From positions 310,001-374,000 of the forward strand of contig NZ_VFPA01000002.1 in the NCBI RefSeq assembly GCF_006716445.1: a stretch of DNA of 64,000 nucleotides, given 5' to 3'. Position numbers and translations under genes: made by a program. Shown piece after piece: positions 31,781 to 40,732 of this stretch. Each line of letters opens with the position of its first letter. The first letter of the stretch is position 1. The notes beneath the pieces are model-generated. The model was not told the origin of the DNA. It saw nothing but the letters and a program-made list of their open reading frames with translations, and made no database searches. Origin of the DNA: Pseudonocardia kunmingensis. GTDB taxonomy: Bacteria > Actinomycetota > Actinomycetes > Mycobacteriales > Pseudonocardiaceae.

Positions 31781-33207
31781 TCACGAAGGTTGTGCACGGG
31801 TGGCGGGTCGGCGGGCTGATCGCCTATCTGATGGGGCCGGGGCGGGCGCAGGAGCACGTGCGGCCGCGGGTGATCGCGAGCTGGGATGGGCGGGACGCCG
31901 GCTGGCAGCCGCGGCAGACGGGCAGCGGCGAGTTCGATCGGGAGCTGGGCCCGTTGATCCGGGCGCTGCGGGCACCGGCTGTCGCCGCTGGATTGGCCGA
32001 GCGCGACGACGCGGGCAAGCGGGGGTACGTGTGGCATTGCTCGGCGCGGGTCGCGGCGGGGGATCGGGTGTTGTCGGACGCGGAGTGGGCGTTGGTCGCG
32101 CGGGAGCTGCTGGACGGCGCGGGGGTCGCGGCAGGCGGTGATGTGGGTGGGCCGCGGTGGGTGGCGATCCGGCATGCCGATGACCACATCCATATCGCTG
32201 TGGTGCTGGTGCGGCAGGACACGAGCCGGCGGTTCTGGCCGTCGCGGGATTTCCCGCGGCTGCGAGCGGCGGCGGCGCGGATCGAGCGGCGGCTGGGATT
32301 GACGGTGACGGCGTCGGCGGACGGGACGGCGGCGCGGGCGCCGGGGCGCGGGGAGATCGAGAAGGCTCGTCGGCAGGGCCGCGTTCCGGCGCGGGTTGAG
32401 CTGGCGCGTGCGGTGCGCGTGGCTGCGGTGGCGTCCGACGGTGTCGCCGGGTTTGTTGCGGAGTTGGAGGACGCCGGGTACCTGGTCGCGCTGCGGTGGG
32501 CGCCGTCGGGTGATCCGCTGGGGTACAAGGTGGCCCGCCGCGGGGACGTGAGTGCCGCGGGCGGTCCGGTGTTCTACAGCGGGAGCAAGCTGGCGCCGGA
32601 CCTGTCGTTGCCGCGGCTGCTGCGGGGGTGGGAGGAGGCCGCGCTGGGTTCGGAGGCCGCGTCGCCGGTGGAGGCGGCGCGGCGGCGCGTCGACGGTGCC
32701 CGGGCCGCGATCGGCTCGGCGCGCCGCGGCCAGGCCGGCGAGGACGCCGATGGGATCGCGCACGCGACGCGGGACCTGCTGACCGCGGTGGGCGGCTGGT
32801 CGAGCGGGCTGCGCGCGGCTGCCGAGGTGTTCGACCGGGCGGCGCGGCCACCACGAGGGGCGCAGGCAACGGCGGGCCTGCGGGCGGCCGGGCTGCGCCG
32901 GGTTGCCCGGCAGTTGCTGCGGCAGCGCCGGATGCTCGGGGTGCCGGACGAGCCCGGGCCGGCGGCCGTTGCCCTTGCGGTGGCGTTGTCGGCGTTACTG
33001 CGTGAGATCGCGGCGTGGCAGCGGGAACGCGATCGTGAGCATCAGGCCCGTGCGGCGACGGAAGCGGCAGGTGCCGTCGGGCGGTGGGCAGATGAGTGGG
33101 CGGTGTCCCCGACCTTGGTGGGCGCCGCGCTCGACCACGGATCGGTAGTGCGCAGACCACGGCGCGACCATGCGGTCCGGCGACGCTCGAGTCCGCCGCG
33201 CGGCTGA
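31777..33207 (+). CDS. MobA-type relaxase/mobilization nuclease
   Basis: The 476-residue protein opens ITKVVHGWRVGGLIAYLMGPGR, with the likely nicking tyrosine at residue 17. It has the metal-binding triad IRHADDHIHIAVVL (HxxxHxH, ~132-138) and KARRQGRVPARVELARAV later. The C-terminal ~200 residues are helical and alanine/arginine-rich. This is the mobilizing enzyme of an integrative or mobilizable element. No coupling protein or type IV secretion genes are present, so transfer would need a helper. Confidence 0.85.
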   Translation: MITKVVHGWRVGGLIAYLMGPGRAQEHVRPRVIASWDGRDAGWQPRQTGSGEFDRELGPLIRALRAPAVAAGLAERDDAGKRGYVWHCSARVAAGDRVLSDAEWALVARELLDGAGVAAGGDVGGPRWVAIRHADDHIHIAVVLVRQDTSRRFWPSRDFPRLRAAAARIERRLGLTVTASADGTAARAPGRGEIEKARRQGRVPARVELARAVRVAAVASDGVAGFVAELEDAGYLVALRWAPSGDPLGYKVARRGDVSAAGGPVFYSGSKLAPDLSLPRLLRGWEEAALGSEAASPVEAARRRVDGARAAIGSARRGQAGEDADGIAHATRDLLTAVGGWSSGLRAAAEVFDRAARPPRGAQATAGLRAAGLRRVARQLLRQRRMLGVPDEPGPAAVALAVALSALLREIAAWQRERDREHQARAATEAAGAVGRWADEWAVSPTLVGAALDHGSVVRRPRRDHAVRRRSSPPRG

Positions 33208-33240
33208 TCCGGTCGCGCCCCGGGATCTGAGGCGGATCGG

Positions 33241-33849
33241 ATGCAACGCACTCGCCAGGCGGTCAGCGTGCTCGTCGCGCTGGTGGGCCTGCAGGACACG
33301 ACGGTGGCCGCGCACCGACCAGGGACCGACGGTGCCGCGGTGAGCGTGCGGGTCGGAGGGGCATTGCTCTACATGCACGACGCGCAGACGGTGGCCAGTT
33401 TCAACCGGGTCTGGCAGTCGGTGGCTCACCAAGCGCGGATCCTGCCGCGGGAGGCCGATCCGAGGAGGGCGATGCCGGTGCGGGGGATGGCCGAGCCGGC
33501 GGTCATGGTCGAAGCGGCGGACTCGCCGCCCGCCTCCGCGCGGATGGAGCGACCGGTCGGGCGGGCCAGTCATCTCCGCGTCGTGCTCGGCCGCGTCGTG
33601 TTCGACGTCCGCGACCTCGGGGCGTTCCATTCGACGGTGACGGCCTTCCACAGGGCCGAGGAACTCGCCGCGACCGCGTTTCTCCCAACACCGGGGCCCT
33701 CGGCTCGTGAGCAGGCTGCGGCGGCCGCCGCGCGGGTGTTCGCCTCACCAGCCCGTGCGTCCACGCGGCCGGCCGCGGCGGCCCGGGAGGCAGTCGCCGG
33801 CGCGGCTGCCTCCCGGCGGTCGCGATCCGCCATCGAGAGGGTCGTGTGA
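33241..33849 (+). CDS. Hypothetical protein of the mobilization locus
   Basis: A 202-residue protein with a more ordered N-terminal half (TVAAHRPGTDGAAVSVRVGGALLYMHDAQTVASFNRVWQSVAHQARILP) and a second ordered segment, SHLRVVLGRVVFDVRDLGAFHSTVTAFHRAEELAATAF. An alanine-rich tail follows. No family recognised. It follows the relaxase gene by 33 bases and precedes another unknown gene with a 1-base overlap, so it is probably part of the same operon. Confidence 0.6.
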   Translation: MQRTRQAVSVLVALVGLQDTTVAAHRPGTDGAAVSVRVGGALLYMHDAQTVASFNRVWQSVAHQARILPREADPRRAMPVRGMAEPAVMVEAADSPPASARMERPVGRASHLRVVLGRVVFDVRDLGAFHSTVTAFHRAEELAATAFLPTPGPSAREQAAAAAARVFASPARASTRPAAAAREAVAGAAASRRSRSAIERVV

Positions 33850-34631
33850 TGACCGCTCCGGACTATCCGCTGCTGGCGCTGGGCAGCTACGAGACCTACC
33901 AGCTCGCGCACATCGCCACCTACATCGCCGAACGACTCGTGCGGCACCGCCGGTCCGGACGCGGTCGGGAGGGTCGCGCGGCGCGGGCCGAGGCGGTGCG
34001 GGACCTCGCCGGCGCGGCGACCGCGTTGAACAACGCGACCGGCGCGAGGACCCCCGACGCCGAACTGCCGCGCCCACTGGACCGCGACACGTTCGCTGCG
34101 GCGAGGGAGCTGCTCGCCACCGGGCCGCGCACGGCCGACGTCGTGTCGTTGGCCGGGGCCGGGCAGCCCGGCTGGGCGGTCCTCGGGCACGTCCCGGGGC
34201 TGGGCGCGGTCGGCGCACGCGCCGTCACGAAGGACGTCGCCGACGCACTGCGGGCGCACTTCCTGACCCGGCCGGCCGGTGAGCTGTCGGCGTGGGCGGT
34301 CACGCAGGCCCCGCAGCGTGTGCCGACCCTTCCCCGCCAGGTCGACCTGGCCGCGTTCGTCGAGCACCTCGACCCCGATCGGGACGGCGACCGCGCCGTC
34401 GCGCGGAACCTGCGCGGCCACAACCGCCGGACTGACGCGGCGATCCGCGGCCGGTTCACCCACATCGACCTCGACGCGCCCGCCGTCGTCACGCCGCCCT
34501 CGGCACCGGCTGGCCCGCCGGCCCGCCGGGCGGCCCGACCGGCTCGCCGCCCGCCTGTTCGGGCCGCACGGCGGCTGCGGATTCAGAAGCCGGCGGCGCC
34601 GACGGTGCCGAACACCAATGCCGGGCCGTAG
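33849..34631 (+). CDS. Hypothetical protein of the mobilization locus
   Basis: The 260-residue protein begins TAPDYPLLALGSYETYQLAHIATYIAERLVRHRRSGRGREGR and has a central HVPGLGAVGARAVTKDVADALRAHF segment. Its C-terminus is a basic, alanine/proline/arginine-rich tail. GAGAGG precedes the ATG. I do not recognise it. The 3' end overlaps the convergent A24 peptidase gene by 49 bases. Confidence 0.6.
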   Translation: MTAPDYPLLALGSYETYQLAHIATYIAERLVRHRRSGRGREGRAARAEAVRDLAGAATALNNATGARTPDAELPRPLDRDTFAAARELLATGPRTADVVSLAGAGQPGWAVLGHVPGLGAVGARAVTKDVADALRAHFLTRPAGELSAWAVTQAPQRVPTLPRQVDLAAFVEHLDPDRDGDRAVARNLRGHNRRTDAAIRGRFTHIDLDAPAVVTPPSAPAGPPARRAARPARRPPVRAARRLRIQKPAAPTVPNTNAGP

Positions 34632-35161
34632 GGCACGAGCACGTTGTGGCCCGGCGTCGCTACGCTGACGATGATCGCGGTGGCGGCCACGAGCAGTGCG
34701 GCGTTGATGATGCCGGAGGCGACGGCGTCGTACTGGGTGAGGACTACGGCGAGGGTCGGGACGAGCTTGACGTCACCCCAGCCGATCGCCGCACTCGCGA
34801 CCAGCTTGAGTGCCCCCGCGGCGCCGGCGCCGACGGCTGCGCCGATGACGCCGCCCCCGGTGAGGAGCACGATCAGCAGGGTGGCCACGAGCAGCGGGCC
34901 GGTCAGCGCATCGGGTAGCCGGCCCTCTCGAGCGTCGACAACTGCAGCGGCGCTGCCCAGCACAGCGAGCGGCAGCAGCACCGCGACGTCCGCTGGTGGC
35001 CGGGCAATCGCCACTGCCACCGTCGTCCCCGTCACGGCTGTAACTGTCGCGACCTCGACAGGGCGGAGGGCGATCTGTACGTGCATGGTGCGCTGGGCAA
35101 GCAGGAGCCCGGCCGGCCCGGCGATCATGGCCAGCACCACCGCAGTGTGGACGGTCGTCAT
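34583..35161 (-). CDS. A24 family prepilin peptidase-like membrane protein
   Basis: The 192-residue protein has about six hydrophobic helices and both catalytic aspartate motifs: DAREGRLPD (~residue 85) and GWGDVKL (~130), as in TadV/TcpA-type peptidases that lack the methylase domain. Such enzymes process type IV pilin-like leader peptides. It overlaps the BTAD gene (ATGA), so the pair are coexpressed; that pairing is seen in actinobacterial mobile elements. No pilin gene is nearby. Confidence 0.82.
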   Translation of the reverse strand: MTTVHTAVVLAMIAGPAGLLLAQRTMHVQIALRPVEVATVTAVTGTTVAVAIARPPADVAVLLPLAVLGSAAAVVDAREGRLPDALTGPLLVATLLIVLLTGGGVIGAAVGAGAAGALKLVASAAIGWGDVKLVPTLAVVLTQYDAVASGIINAALLVAATAIIVSVATPGHNVLVPYGPALVFGTVGAAGF

Positions 35162-37059
35162 GGTCGCGGCCGGCGCGGTCCGGCCGGCAGCAGATCGTTG
35201 AGGACGGCGAAGCTGTCGGGCGAGAGTTCCTCGGGAACGTCGAAGCCGCGGGCGTCGAGCAGGACGGCGGCGTACAGCTCCATTTCGGAGCGGTTGTCCT
35301 CGGCGTGGGCGATGCGCATGAGGTCGGTGAGCGGTCGGTCGAACGCGACGTCGATATCGATCATCCGGGCCCTTTCGGCGGCCCGGCGGGCAAGCACGGT
35401 GTCGCCGATGCCGAGGGCGATGTCGACGAGCTCGTGTGCGGTGTCGACGATGAACCCGGGAATCTGCAGGTCGTGGCGTTGGTCGTGGTTGTTGAGCCAC
35501 GTGTACCCGCCCGGGCGCAGCGCGCTGAGCACGGGGCCGCGGATCAGGGCGAGGGCCGCTTCGTAGTCGCCGAGCGCACCCGGGTGGCGCGCCTCGTGTC
35601 GGGCCTGGCCGCGTTTGCGCAGCCGCCGGTACAGGTCCCAGTCCAGCAGGTGGCCACGCAGGCGGTAGGTGTTGTCGGTCTGCATGTCGCTGACGAACGA
35701 AGCCTGGGGATTGCCGCCGAGACCGCGGCCGGCCCAGCGGCGGGCGCCGTAGAAGGCGTGTCGGATCGTCGCCGGGCTGATCCGGTGCCCGTCGGGCCAC
35801 AGGTCGGTGACCGCCTTTGCCGAGGTGACCCCGGCCGGGTGCAGGCTCAGGTAGACCAGCACCTCGGCGAACCAGCTCGGCCGGGTCGGCGGGATCGTGC
35901 CGGGTGCCCGGACGGTGGGCTCGCCCAGTATCGCGATCATCGGTACCGGTGGGGTGCATTCATGCCAGGCGGCGAGGTCGTCGTCGAGGTTCGGGTCCTG
36001 GTGGTCGACGATGGCGAGTCGGCGGGCTGCGGCGGGGTCGACGGGCTCCGGTGGGCCGGGCGGCGCGATCGCTGCTCCGACGTCACTCGCCCGCCCGTCG
36101 TCGTCGAGTTCGTCGTCGTCGGGGGGATCGGCGGGTGCGGTGGCGAGCGAGCCGTCCTCGTTCAGGCCAGCCGCCCATGGTTCGGTGGCGGTTGCCGGTC
36201 CCACGGGGACGGCCGGCGCCGCGGTGGAGCCGAGAATGGCGGCCAGGTGGGTGCCGGCGTTCTCGGTGAGCTGGGCGGCCTGCCACGGGCCGTCGTCGAT
36301 GTCGGGCAGGTCGAGAACGCCGTCGTCGCCGATGTGCACCTGCGGGTCGACCGGGTCGACCACGACGACCGCGACCGCGGTGGTGCCTGGATCGGTCGCG
36401 CCGAGGCCGTCGAGTCGGGCGCGTTGGTCGTCGTCGGGTTCGTGTCCGACGAGGAGCACCGTGGGCAGCCAGGAGTCGGCCGCGATGTTGTGCACCCGTC
36501 CTTCGACAACGGAGGCGACCTGGTGCCGCTGGATCGCGGCCCCAGTGGTGGTGGCCCGGTGCTCGATCTCGGTGAGTGCGGTGTCCAGATCAGAGACGAG
36601 GAGCTGGTCGGGGTTCAGCGCGGCCAGTTCGTCACCAAGCCCGACGAGGAGGACTTCGGTGTCCTCGGCCGTTCGGCTGGTGGCCAGCTCTGCGGCGAGG
36701 TGCCGCAGCAGCGCGACGCATCGTGCGTGGTTGCCGCCGATCCGGAGAACTCCGCGCTGTTCGAGGTCGATCATGAGGGTGCGGTCGTCGGCGGTGGCGA
36801 TCGACACCAGGGTCGGGAACGGGGCGCAACACCCAGCGGCTTCCTCGGCGGGAACGAGCAGCGGGTCGTCGGCGTCCAGACCCCACTCGCCCTCCTCACC
36901 GACGGCCACGAACGGGGCCGGGAGCGATGTCGTGCCGACCAGTGTGATCAGCGCGTCGGATGCGGTGAGTCGGGCCGAGCGCAGAACCGGCACGGCGATG
37001 TCGCTTCGGCCGGGATGCTGGAGGTCGAGGACCTGATCTGCTGTCACCTCGCAACCCAC
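35158..37059 (-). CDS. BTAD-domain regulator-like protein, N-terminally truncated
   Basis: The 633-residue frame ends in a winged-helix plus bacterial transcriptional activator domain: AVTDLWPDGHRISPATIRHAFYGARRWAG, then DYEAALALIRGPVLSAL and the TPR-like DTAHELVDIALGIGDTVLARRAAERARM. Full-length relatives are ~1000 residues, with membrane helices and often LysM before this. Here the frame begins abruptly near 37,059 where chromosomal dehydrogenase DNA starts, so I infer loss of the N-terminus at the element boundary. Residues ~300-345 form an acidic linker. Confidence 0.65.
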   Translation of the reverse strand: MGCEVTADQVLDLQHPGRSDIAVPVLRSARLTASDALITLVGTTSLPAPFVAVGEEGEWGLDADDPLLVPAEEAAGCCAPFPTLVSIATADDRTLMIDLEQRGVLRIGGNHARCVALLRHLAAELATSRTAEDTEVLLVGLGDELAALNPDQLLVSDLDTALTEIEHRATTTGAAIQRHQVASVVEGRVHNIAADSWLPTVLLVGHEPDDDQRARLDGLGATDPGTTAVAVVVVDPVDPQVHIGDDGVLDLPDIDDGPWQAAQLTENAGTHLAAILGSTAAPAVPVGPATATEPWAAGLNEDGSLATAPADPPDDDELDDDGRASDVGAAIAPPGPPEPVDPAAARRLAIVDHQDPNLDDDLAAWHECTPPVPMIAILGEPTVRAPGTIPPTRPSWFAEVLVYLSLHPAGVTSAKAVTDLWPDGHRISPATIRHAFYGARRWAGRGLGGNPQASFVSDMQTDNTYRLRGHLLDWDLYRRLRKRGQARHEARHPGALGDYEAALALIRGPVLSALRPGGYTWLNNHDQRHDLQIPGFIVDTAHELVDIALGIGDTVLARRAAERARMIDIDVAFDRPLTDLMRIAHAEDNRSEMELYAAVLLDARGFDVPEELSPDSFAVLNDLLPAGPRRPRP

Positions 37060-37077
37060 CGTCGGGCTGACGCCGCG

Positions 37078-37210
37078 ATCCGTTCACGCTGGGCCACGAG
37101 AACGCGGGCTGGGTGGAGGCCGTCGGGGACGCGGTCACGAGCGTCAGGGTCGGTGACCCCGTGATCGTGCACCCGATGCGGACCTGCGGTGTTTGCTGGG
37201 CGGGTGCATC
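37078..37210 (+). pseudogene. Zinc alcohol dehydrogenase fragment (N-terminal catalytic domain)
   Basis: The plus strand encodes DPFTLGHENAGWVEAVGDAVTSVRVGDPVIVHP, then MRTCGVC, matching the GHE zinc-binding and GDxV segments of medium-chain alcohol dehydrogenases. An in-frame stop lies just upstream, and similarity ends after WAG at about 37,210. Only ~45 residues remain. A C-terminal fragment of the same kind of enzyme lies at 55,884-56,366 on the other strand. From 37,211 to 37,431 I see no further gene. Confidence 0.7.
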
Positions 37211-37431
37211 AGCACCTCTTCTGCGGCAGAAGCCCGGACGGTTCCTCTGGTGGGAACGAGCACCCGGCGCAAAGGTCACGGCCGACACGTCACCCGTGTC
37301 GCTCGACAGCCGCGCCCTCCGCCGGGCGCGCTGAGCCGGGAGGCGGCGGTCTTCGGCTACGCAGCCCGCCACGGCAACGGGTTCGTCCTTCTCTCGTCGG
37401 CGACGCCAGCACCGGACCGGCCGAGGAGGGC

Positions 37432-38319
37432 TCACCGCGCGGGCGGTGGCACCGGGCCCCGATCCTTGCCGGTGGTGGGCGACGGGCCGGCCGCGTCCGC
37501 GCGAACGTCGACCTCCAACCTGCCCCCGAGCCCGGACAGGTTCAGCACGACGGTGTCGCCTGCCGCCAGCGGCCCGACGCCGGCGGGCGTACCCGTGGCG
37601 ATCACGTCACCAGGGTGCAGGGTCGTGACCGACGAGGCATAGGACACCAGCTGCGCGACGTCCCAGATGAGGTCACGGGTGTTGGCCTTCTGTCGCTGTT
37701 CACCGCTCACCCAGCATTCGAGGTCGACCTCGCCCGGCGCCCCGAAGACGTCGGCCGTGACGATCCACGGACCCAAGGGCGTGAAGGTCTGGAACGACTT
37801 GCGGGTGGAGCGGTCCTCCCCGCCGCGCATCGTGATGTCCATCAGCCCCGTGTAGCCGAAGACGTGGTCCAGTGCCTCGGCCGGGGAGACCGAGCGAGCC
37901 CGCCTGCCGATGATGCACGCGAGCTCGCCCTCCTGGTCGAACCGGCGGTCGTCGTAGGGCAGCTGGATCGTTCCGCCCGGTCGCAACAGCGAGGACGGCG
38001 CCTTCAGGAAGAACCCGAGCGCGCTGACATGCGCGTCGACATTCATCTCGGACTGATGGTCGGCGTAGTTCACCGGGGCTGCAATGATCTTCGTCGGGTC
38101 GGGGACCGGAGGCTGCAGCTCGACATCGGCCAGCCGGGCGGGCGACGAGCGGTCCGCGGCATCGGAGACGGCCGTCGAACCGAGGGCGGGCCATGCCTCG
38201 ATCAGCCGTCGCATCCGGCTGATGCCGCTGCCGCGCTCGTCGACCAGCGTGCTGACGTCGCGCACCGCGTCACCGTGCACGACGCCGATCCGGTCGTCGC
38301 CGAAGGTCGCCAGACGCAT
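37432..38319 (-). CDS. Fumarylacetoacetate hydrolase family protein, likely acylpyruvate hydrolase
   Basis: The 295-residue protein has the FAH core: KIIAAPVNYADHQSE (~residue 76), the metal ligands in DQEGELACIIGRRA (ExE, ~125) and GEVDLECWVSGE (D, ~195), and HPGDVIATGTPAGVG (~250). It lies 14 bases downstream of gentisate 1,2-dioxygenase with AGGAGA before its ATG, so it most likely hydrolyses fumarylpyruvate or maleylpyruvate to pyruvate and a C4 acid. No dedicated maleylpyruvate isomerase is in the operon. Confidence 0.88.
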   Translation of the reverse strand: MRLATFGDDRIGVVHGDAVRDVSTLVDERGSGISRMRRLIEAWPALGSTAVSDAADRSSPARLADVELQPPVPDPTKIIAAPVNYADHQSEMNVDAHVSALGFFLKAPSSLLRPGGTIQLPYDDRRFDQEGELACIIGRRARSVSPAEALDHVFGYTGLMDITMRGGEDRSTRKSFQTFTPLGPWIVTADVFGAPGEVDLECWVSGEQRQKANTRDLIWDVAQLVSYASSVTTLHPGDVIATGTPAGVGPLAAGDTVVLNLSGLGGRLEVDVRADAAGPSPTTGKDRGPVPPPAR

Positions 38320-38333
38320 GGGGTCTCTCCTCG

Positions 38334-39431
38334 CTATGCCGACACGGTGTCGGTCACGGTCTGTGGGTGGGCAAGGGTCTCGGTGCGGGCCAGCCCGACG
38401 GCCTCGATGACCGGGCCGTCGGAGAGCAGGAAGAGGTCGGCCCGGTCCGTCGCCTCGTGGTCGACCGCCGCCCAGGACGGCGCGACGAGGATGTCGCCTG
38501 CGCCCCACTCGTACCGCACACCGTTGATGACCGAAGCGCCCGTGCCGCGGTGGACGACCCAGATCCCGCTGCCGACGGTGCGGGTGGTCGGTGTGCGGTG
38601 CCCGGGCAGCAGGCGGTGCATCTCGCCCCGCAGCGTGGGCATCATGTCCCGGCCGGTCAGGGGATCGACGTAGCGCAGCGCGGCGGCGCGCCCTCCGGTG
38701 GCCGCGAGCATCGTGTCGAGGGCCCGATCGGTGTCGACCCACCGGTATGTCATCAGCGGGGAGTGCCGGTGCTCGGCAGGCTGCTGGGTGAGGGACGAAT
38801 CGACGTACAGCGGCCGCAGTCCCGCGGTGCCGTGGAGCTGCTCGGAGCGGGAGACGGGGACCTCGTCGTAGGGCGTGAGCTCGTCAGGTCCGTTCTCGAA
38901 GAACACCGCGTCGAGGTTGCCGATCAGCGGCAGGTCCAGACCGTCGAACCAGATCATCGGCTCGTTGCCCGGATTGTGGTGCTCGTGCCAGGCGTAGCTC
39001 GGCGTGAGCACGAGATCGCCCGGTTCCATCCGGACCGGGTCGCCGTTGACCAACGTGAACACGCCCGAGCCCTCGAGGACGAAGCGGATCGCGGACGGGC
39101 TGTGCCGGTGGGCCGGCGCGAGCTCACCCGGTCCGAGGTACTGCACCGCGCCCCACAACGTGCGCGTGGCGAACGGCAGCCCGCCCAGGTCCGGGTGGGC
39201 CAGGCCCAGCACGCGCCGGTCCCCGCCGCGGTCGATACCCACGAGATCACCGGCACGCTCGGCCAGGTGTCGCAGCGTCTTCGCGCGCCACACGTGCGGT
39301 CGCATCGCGCTGGGCTGCTCGGGCAACAACCCCTTCAACAACCACAGCGGCTGCAGGTCGGCCTCGGCGACGTCCTGGTACAGGGCGTCCAGGTCACCGT
39401 CGTCATCGGCAGCGAATCGCGTCGTCACCAT
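38334..39431 (-). CDS. Gentisate 1,2-dioxygenase
   Basis: The 365-residue bicupin has the iron-binding N-terminal cupin APAHRHSPSAIRFVLEGSGVFTLVNGD (~residues 104-130) with WHEHHNPG (~150), and a second cupin, VVHRGTGASVINGVRYEWGAGDILVAPSW. It cleaves gentisate to maleylpyruvate with Fe(II) and O2. It is first in the operon with the FAH-family gene and divergent from the transporter operon. A copy of the shared palindrome lies 56 bases upstream. Confidence 0.93.
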   Translation of the reverse strand: MVTTRFAADDDGDLDALYQDVAEADLQPLWLLKGLLPEQPSAMRPHVWRAKTLRHLAERAGDLVGIDRGGDRRVLGLAHPDLGGLPFATRTLWGAVQYLGPGELAPAHRHSPSAIRFVLEGSGVFTLVNGDPVRMEPGDLVLTPSYAWHEHHNPGNEPMIWFDGLDLPLIGNLDAVFFENGPDELTPYDEVPVSRSEQLHGTAGLRPLYVDSSLTQQPAEHRHSPLMTYRWVDTDRALDTMLAATGGRAAALRYVDPLTGRDMMPTLRGEMHRLLPGHRTPTTRTVGSGIWVVHRGTGASVINGVRYEWGAGDILVAPSWAAVDHEATDRADLFLLSDGPVIEAVGLARTETLAHPQTVTDTVSA

Positions 39432-39486
39432 TCATCTCACCTCGTCTGGCTGTCCTGGCCGCAAGCTTTCTACGGAGTCGCAGTAG

Positions 39487-39498
39487 GACGGATACGGA
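39487..39498. promoter_or_regulatory. Shared palindrome copy upstream of gentisate dioxygenase
   Basis: On the minus strand, TCCGTATCCGTC matches 9 of 12 bases of TCCGTATACGGA, with a perfect left half. It lies 15 bases downstream of TACGTT (39519-39514), a weak -10 candidate for the dioxygenase operon. It is the poorest of five copies. Confidence 0.45.
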
Positions 39499-39567
39499 CC
39501 GAAACGCAGCCTGAACGTACCGGAAGCTATCGCGGGGAGCTAGGCCTTGGCCTGGCAATATGAACTC

Positions 39568-39621
39568 TTGACCTCCCTCGGAACTCGCACTAGCGTCCGC
39601 CGCAACCACTCCGCATACGTA
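39568..39621 (+). promoter_or_regulatory. Promoter and operator of the first transporter operon
   Basis: The -35 TTGACC (39568-39573), a 17-base spacer and the -10 TAGCGT (39591-39596) form a convincing sigma-70-type promoter. TCCGCATACGTA (39610-39621) follows, matching 10 of 12 bases of the palindrome TCCGTATACGGA. The site overlaps the expected start of the transcript, a position typical of repression. Confidence 0.75.
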
Positions 39622-39675
39622 CCAATGTCGGTCCATCGTGGACGCTCGCTTCGCGTCACGGAGAGGAACGCCCCC

Positions 39676-40701
39676 ATGTACGCAGCGACGAAGCACTGCG
39701 GCCGCCGCGACTTCCTGCGCCTGCTCGGCTGGGGCGCAGGCGGAGCAGTCGTTCTGGGAGGCCTGAGTGCCTGCGGTGGCGGGCCTTCCACCGCGGGCCC
39801 CGGTGGCGTGGGTTTCCGGGGTGAGGCGGCGGTCGCACACCTCGAATCGATCATCAATGCGGCTCCCGTCCTCGTCGCGGCCGGACTCGGCTACTTCCAG
39901 GACGAGGGGCTCGACCTGGATCTCGTCAGCTTTCCCGGGGGGACCGACACGATCCGCGGCATCGCCTCGGGCATCCCCTTCGGGATGCCGGCGACATTGC
40001 CGGGCTTGATCGCCTTCCAGAAGGGGCAGCGCGATCTGCGGATCATCGGCGGTGCCGTCCGCGAGCCACTGGTCAACTTCCTCGTGCCCGTCGATTCGGA
40101 GATCCGGAGCATCGACGACCTGCGGGGCAAGCGGATCGCGGTCAGCCAGCCCGGCTCCATCACGACGTACTTCGCGACCCGGATCGTCACCGAGCGGGGT
40201 CTCGTGCCCGGTCAGACTGTCGAGATCCTCAACGTCGGGAGCCCGCCGGACGCCTGGACGGCGGCGCAACAGGGGGTCGCCGACGTGGCGTGGTCGGCGT
40301 TGCCGATCTCGCAGCGACTGATCGACGAGGGCAAGGCGCGCCTGCTCTTCGAGTGCAAGGACCACGTGCCCAACTGGTCCGACAACACCTACTGGACGAC
40401 GCAGTCGGTCATCGACGACTCGCCGGACATCCTGCAGGCGTGGTTGCGCGCTGCGCAGCGCGCCATCACGGCGATCACCACGGATCTGGACGCGGCCGCG
40501 CCGGCCTACGCGCGTGGCGCCGGGATCGCGGACGACCTGGCGCGGGCCGCGCTCGAGCAGGCCGGATCGGCGTTCAGCCTCGAGATCGACATGCCGGGGA
40601 TCGAGGAGAACATCCGGGCGGGCTCCGAGCTGGGGCAGCTCGACCCCGCGGCGCTGGACCTGGAACGGCTCATCGTCACCGACTTCGTCGCCGCTCTCTG
40701 A
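39676..40701 (+). CDS. ABC transporter substrate-binding lipoprotein (NMT1/SsuA-like), Tat signal
   Basis: The 341-residue protein has a twin-arginine signal CGRRDFLRLLGWGAGG and a lipobox LSAC (cysteine ~34), so it is exported folded and lipid-anchored. The periplasmic-binding fold has FPGGTDTIRGIASG, LRGKRIAVSQPGSITTYFATRI and DVAWSALPISQRLIDEGKARLL. It leads an operon with an ATPase and two permeases. A close paralogue is encoded at 48530. The likely ligand is an aromatic acid, by context. Confidence 0.88.
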   Translation: MYAATKHCGRRDFLRLLGWGAGGAVVLGGLSACGGGPSTAGPGGVGFRGEAAVAHLESIINAAPVLVAAGLGYFQDEGLDLDLVSFPGGTDTIRGIASGIPFGMPATLPGLIAFQKGQRDLRIIGGAVREPLVNFLVPVDSEIRSIDDLRGKRIAVSQPGSITTYFATRIVTERGLVPGQTVEILNVGSPPDAWTAAQQGVADVAWSALPISQRLIDEGKARLLFECKDHVPNWSDNTYWTTQSVIDDSPDILQAWLRAAQRAITAITTDLDAAAPAYARGAGIADDLARAALEQAGSAFSLEIDMPGIEENIRAGSELGQLDPAALDLERLIVTDFVAAL

Positions 40702-40732
40702 GACAGGCCTACCCCGGCGGGTCGCGCCCGCC

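Noticed and set aside
19967..37210. A clean tRNA-integrated element bounded by att repeats
   Set aside because: I searched by eye for a second copy of the tRNA-Val 3' end near the integrase and near 37 kb and found none; the region looks like a mosaic of several elements.
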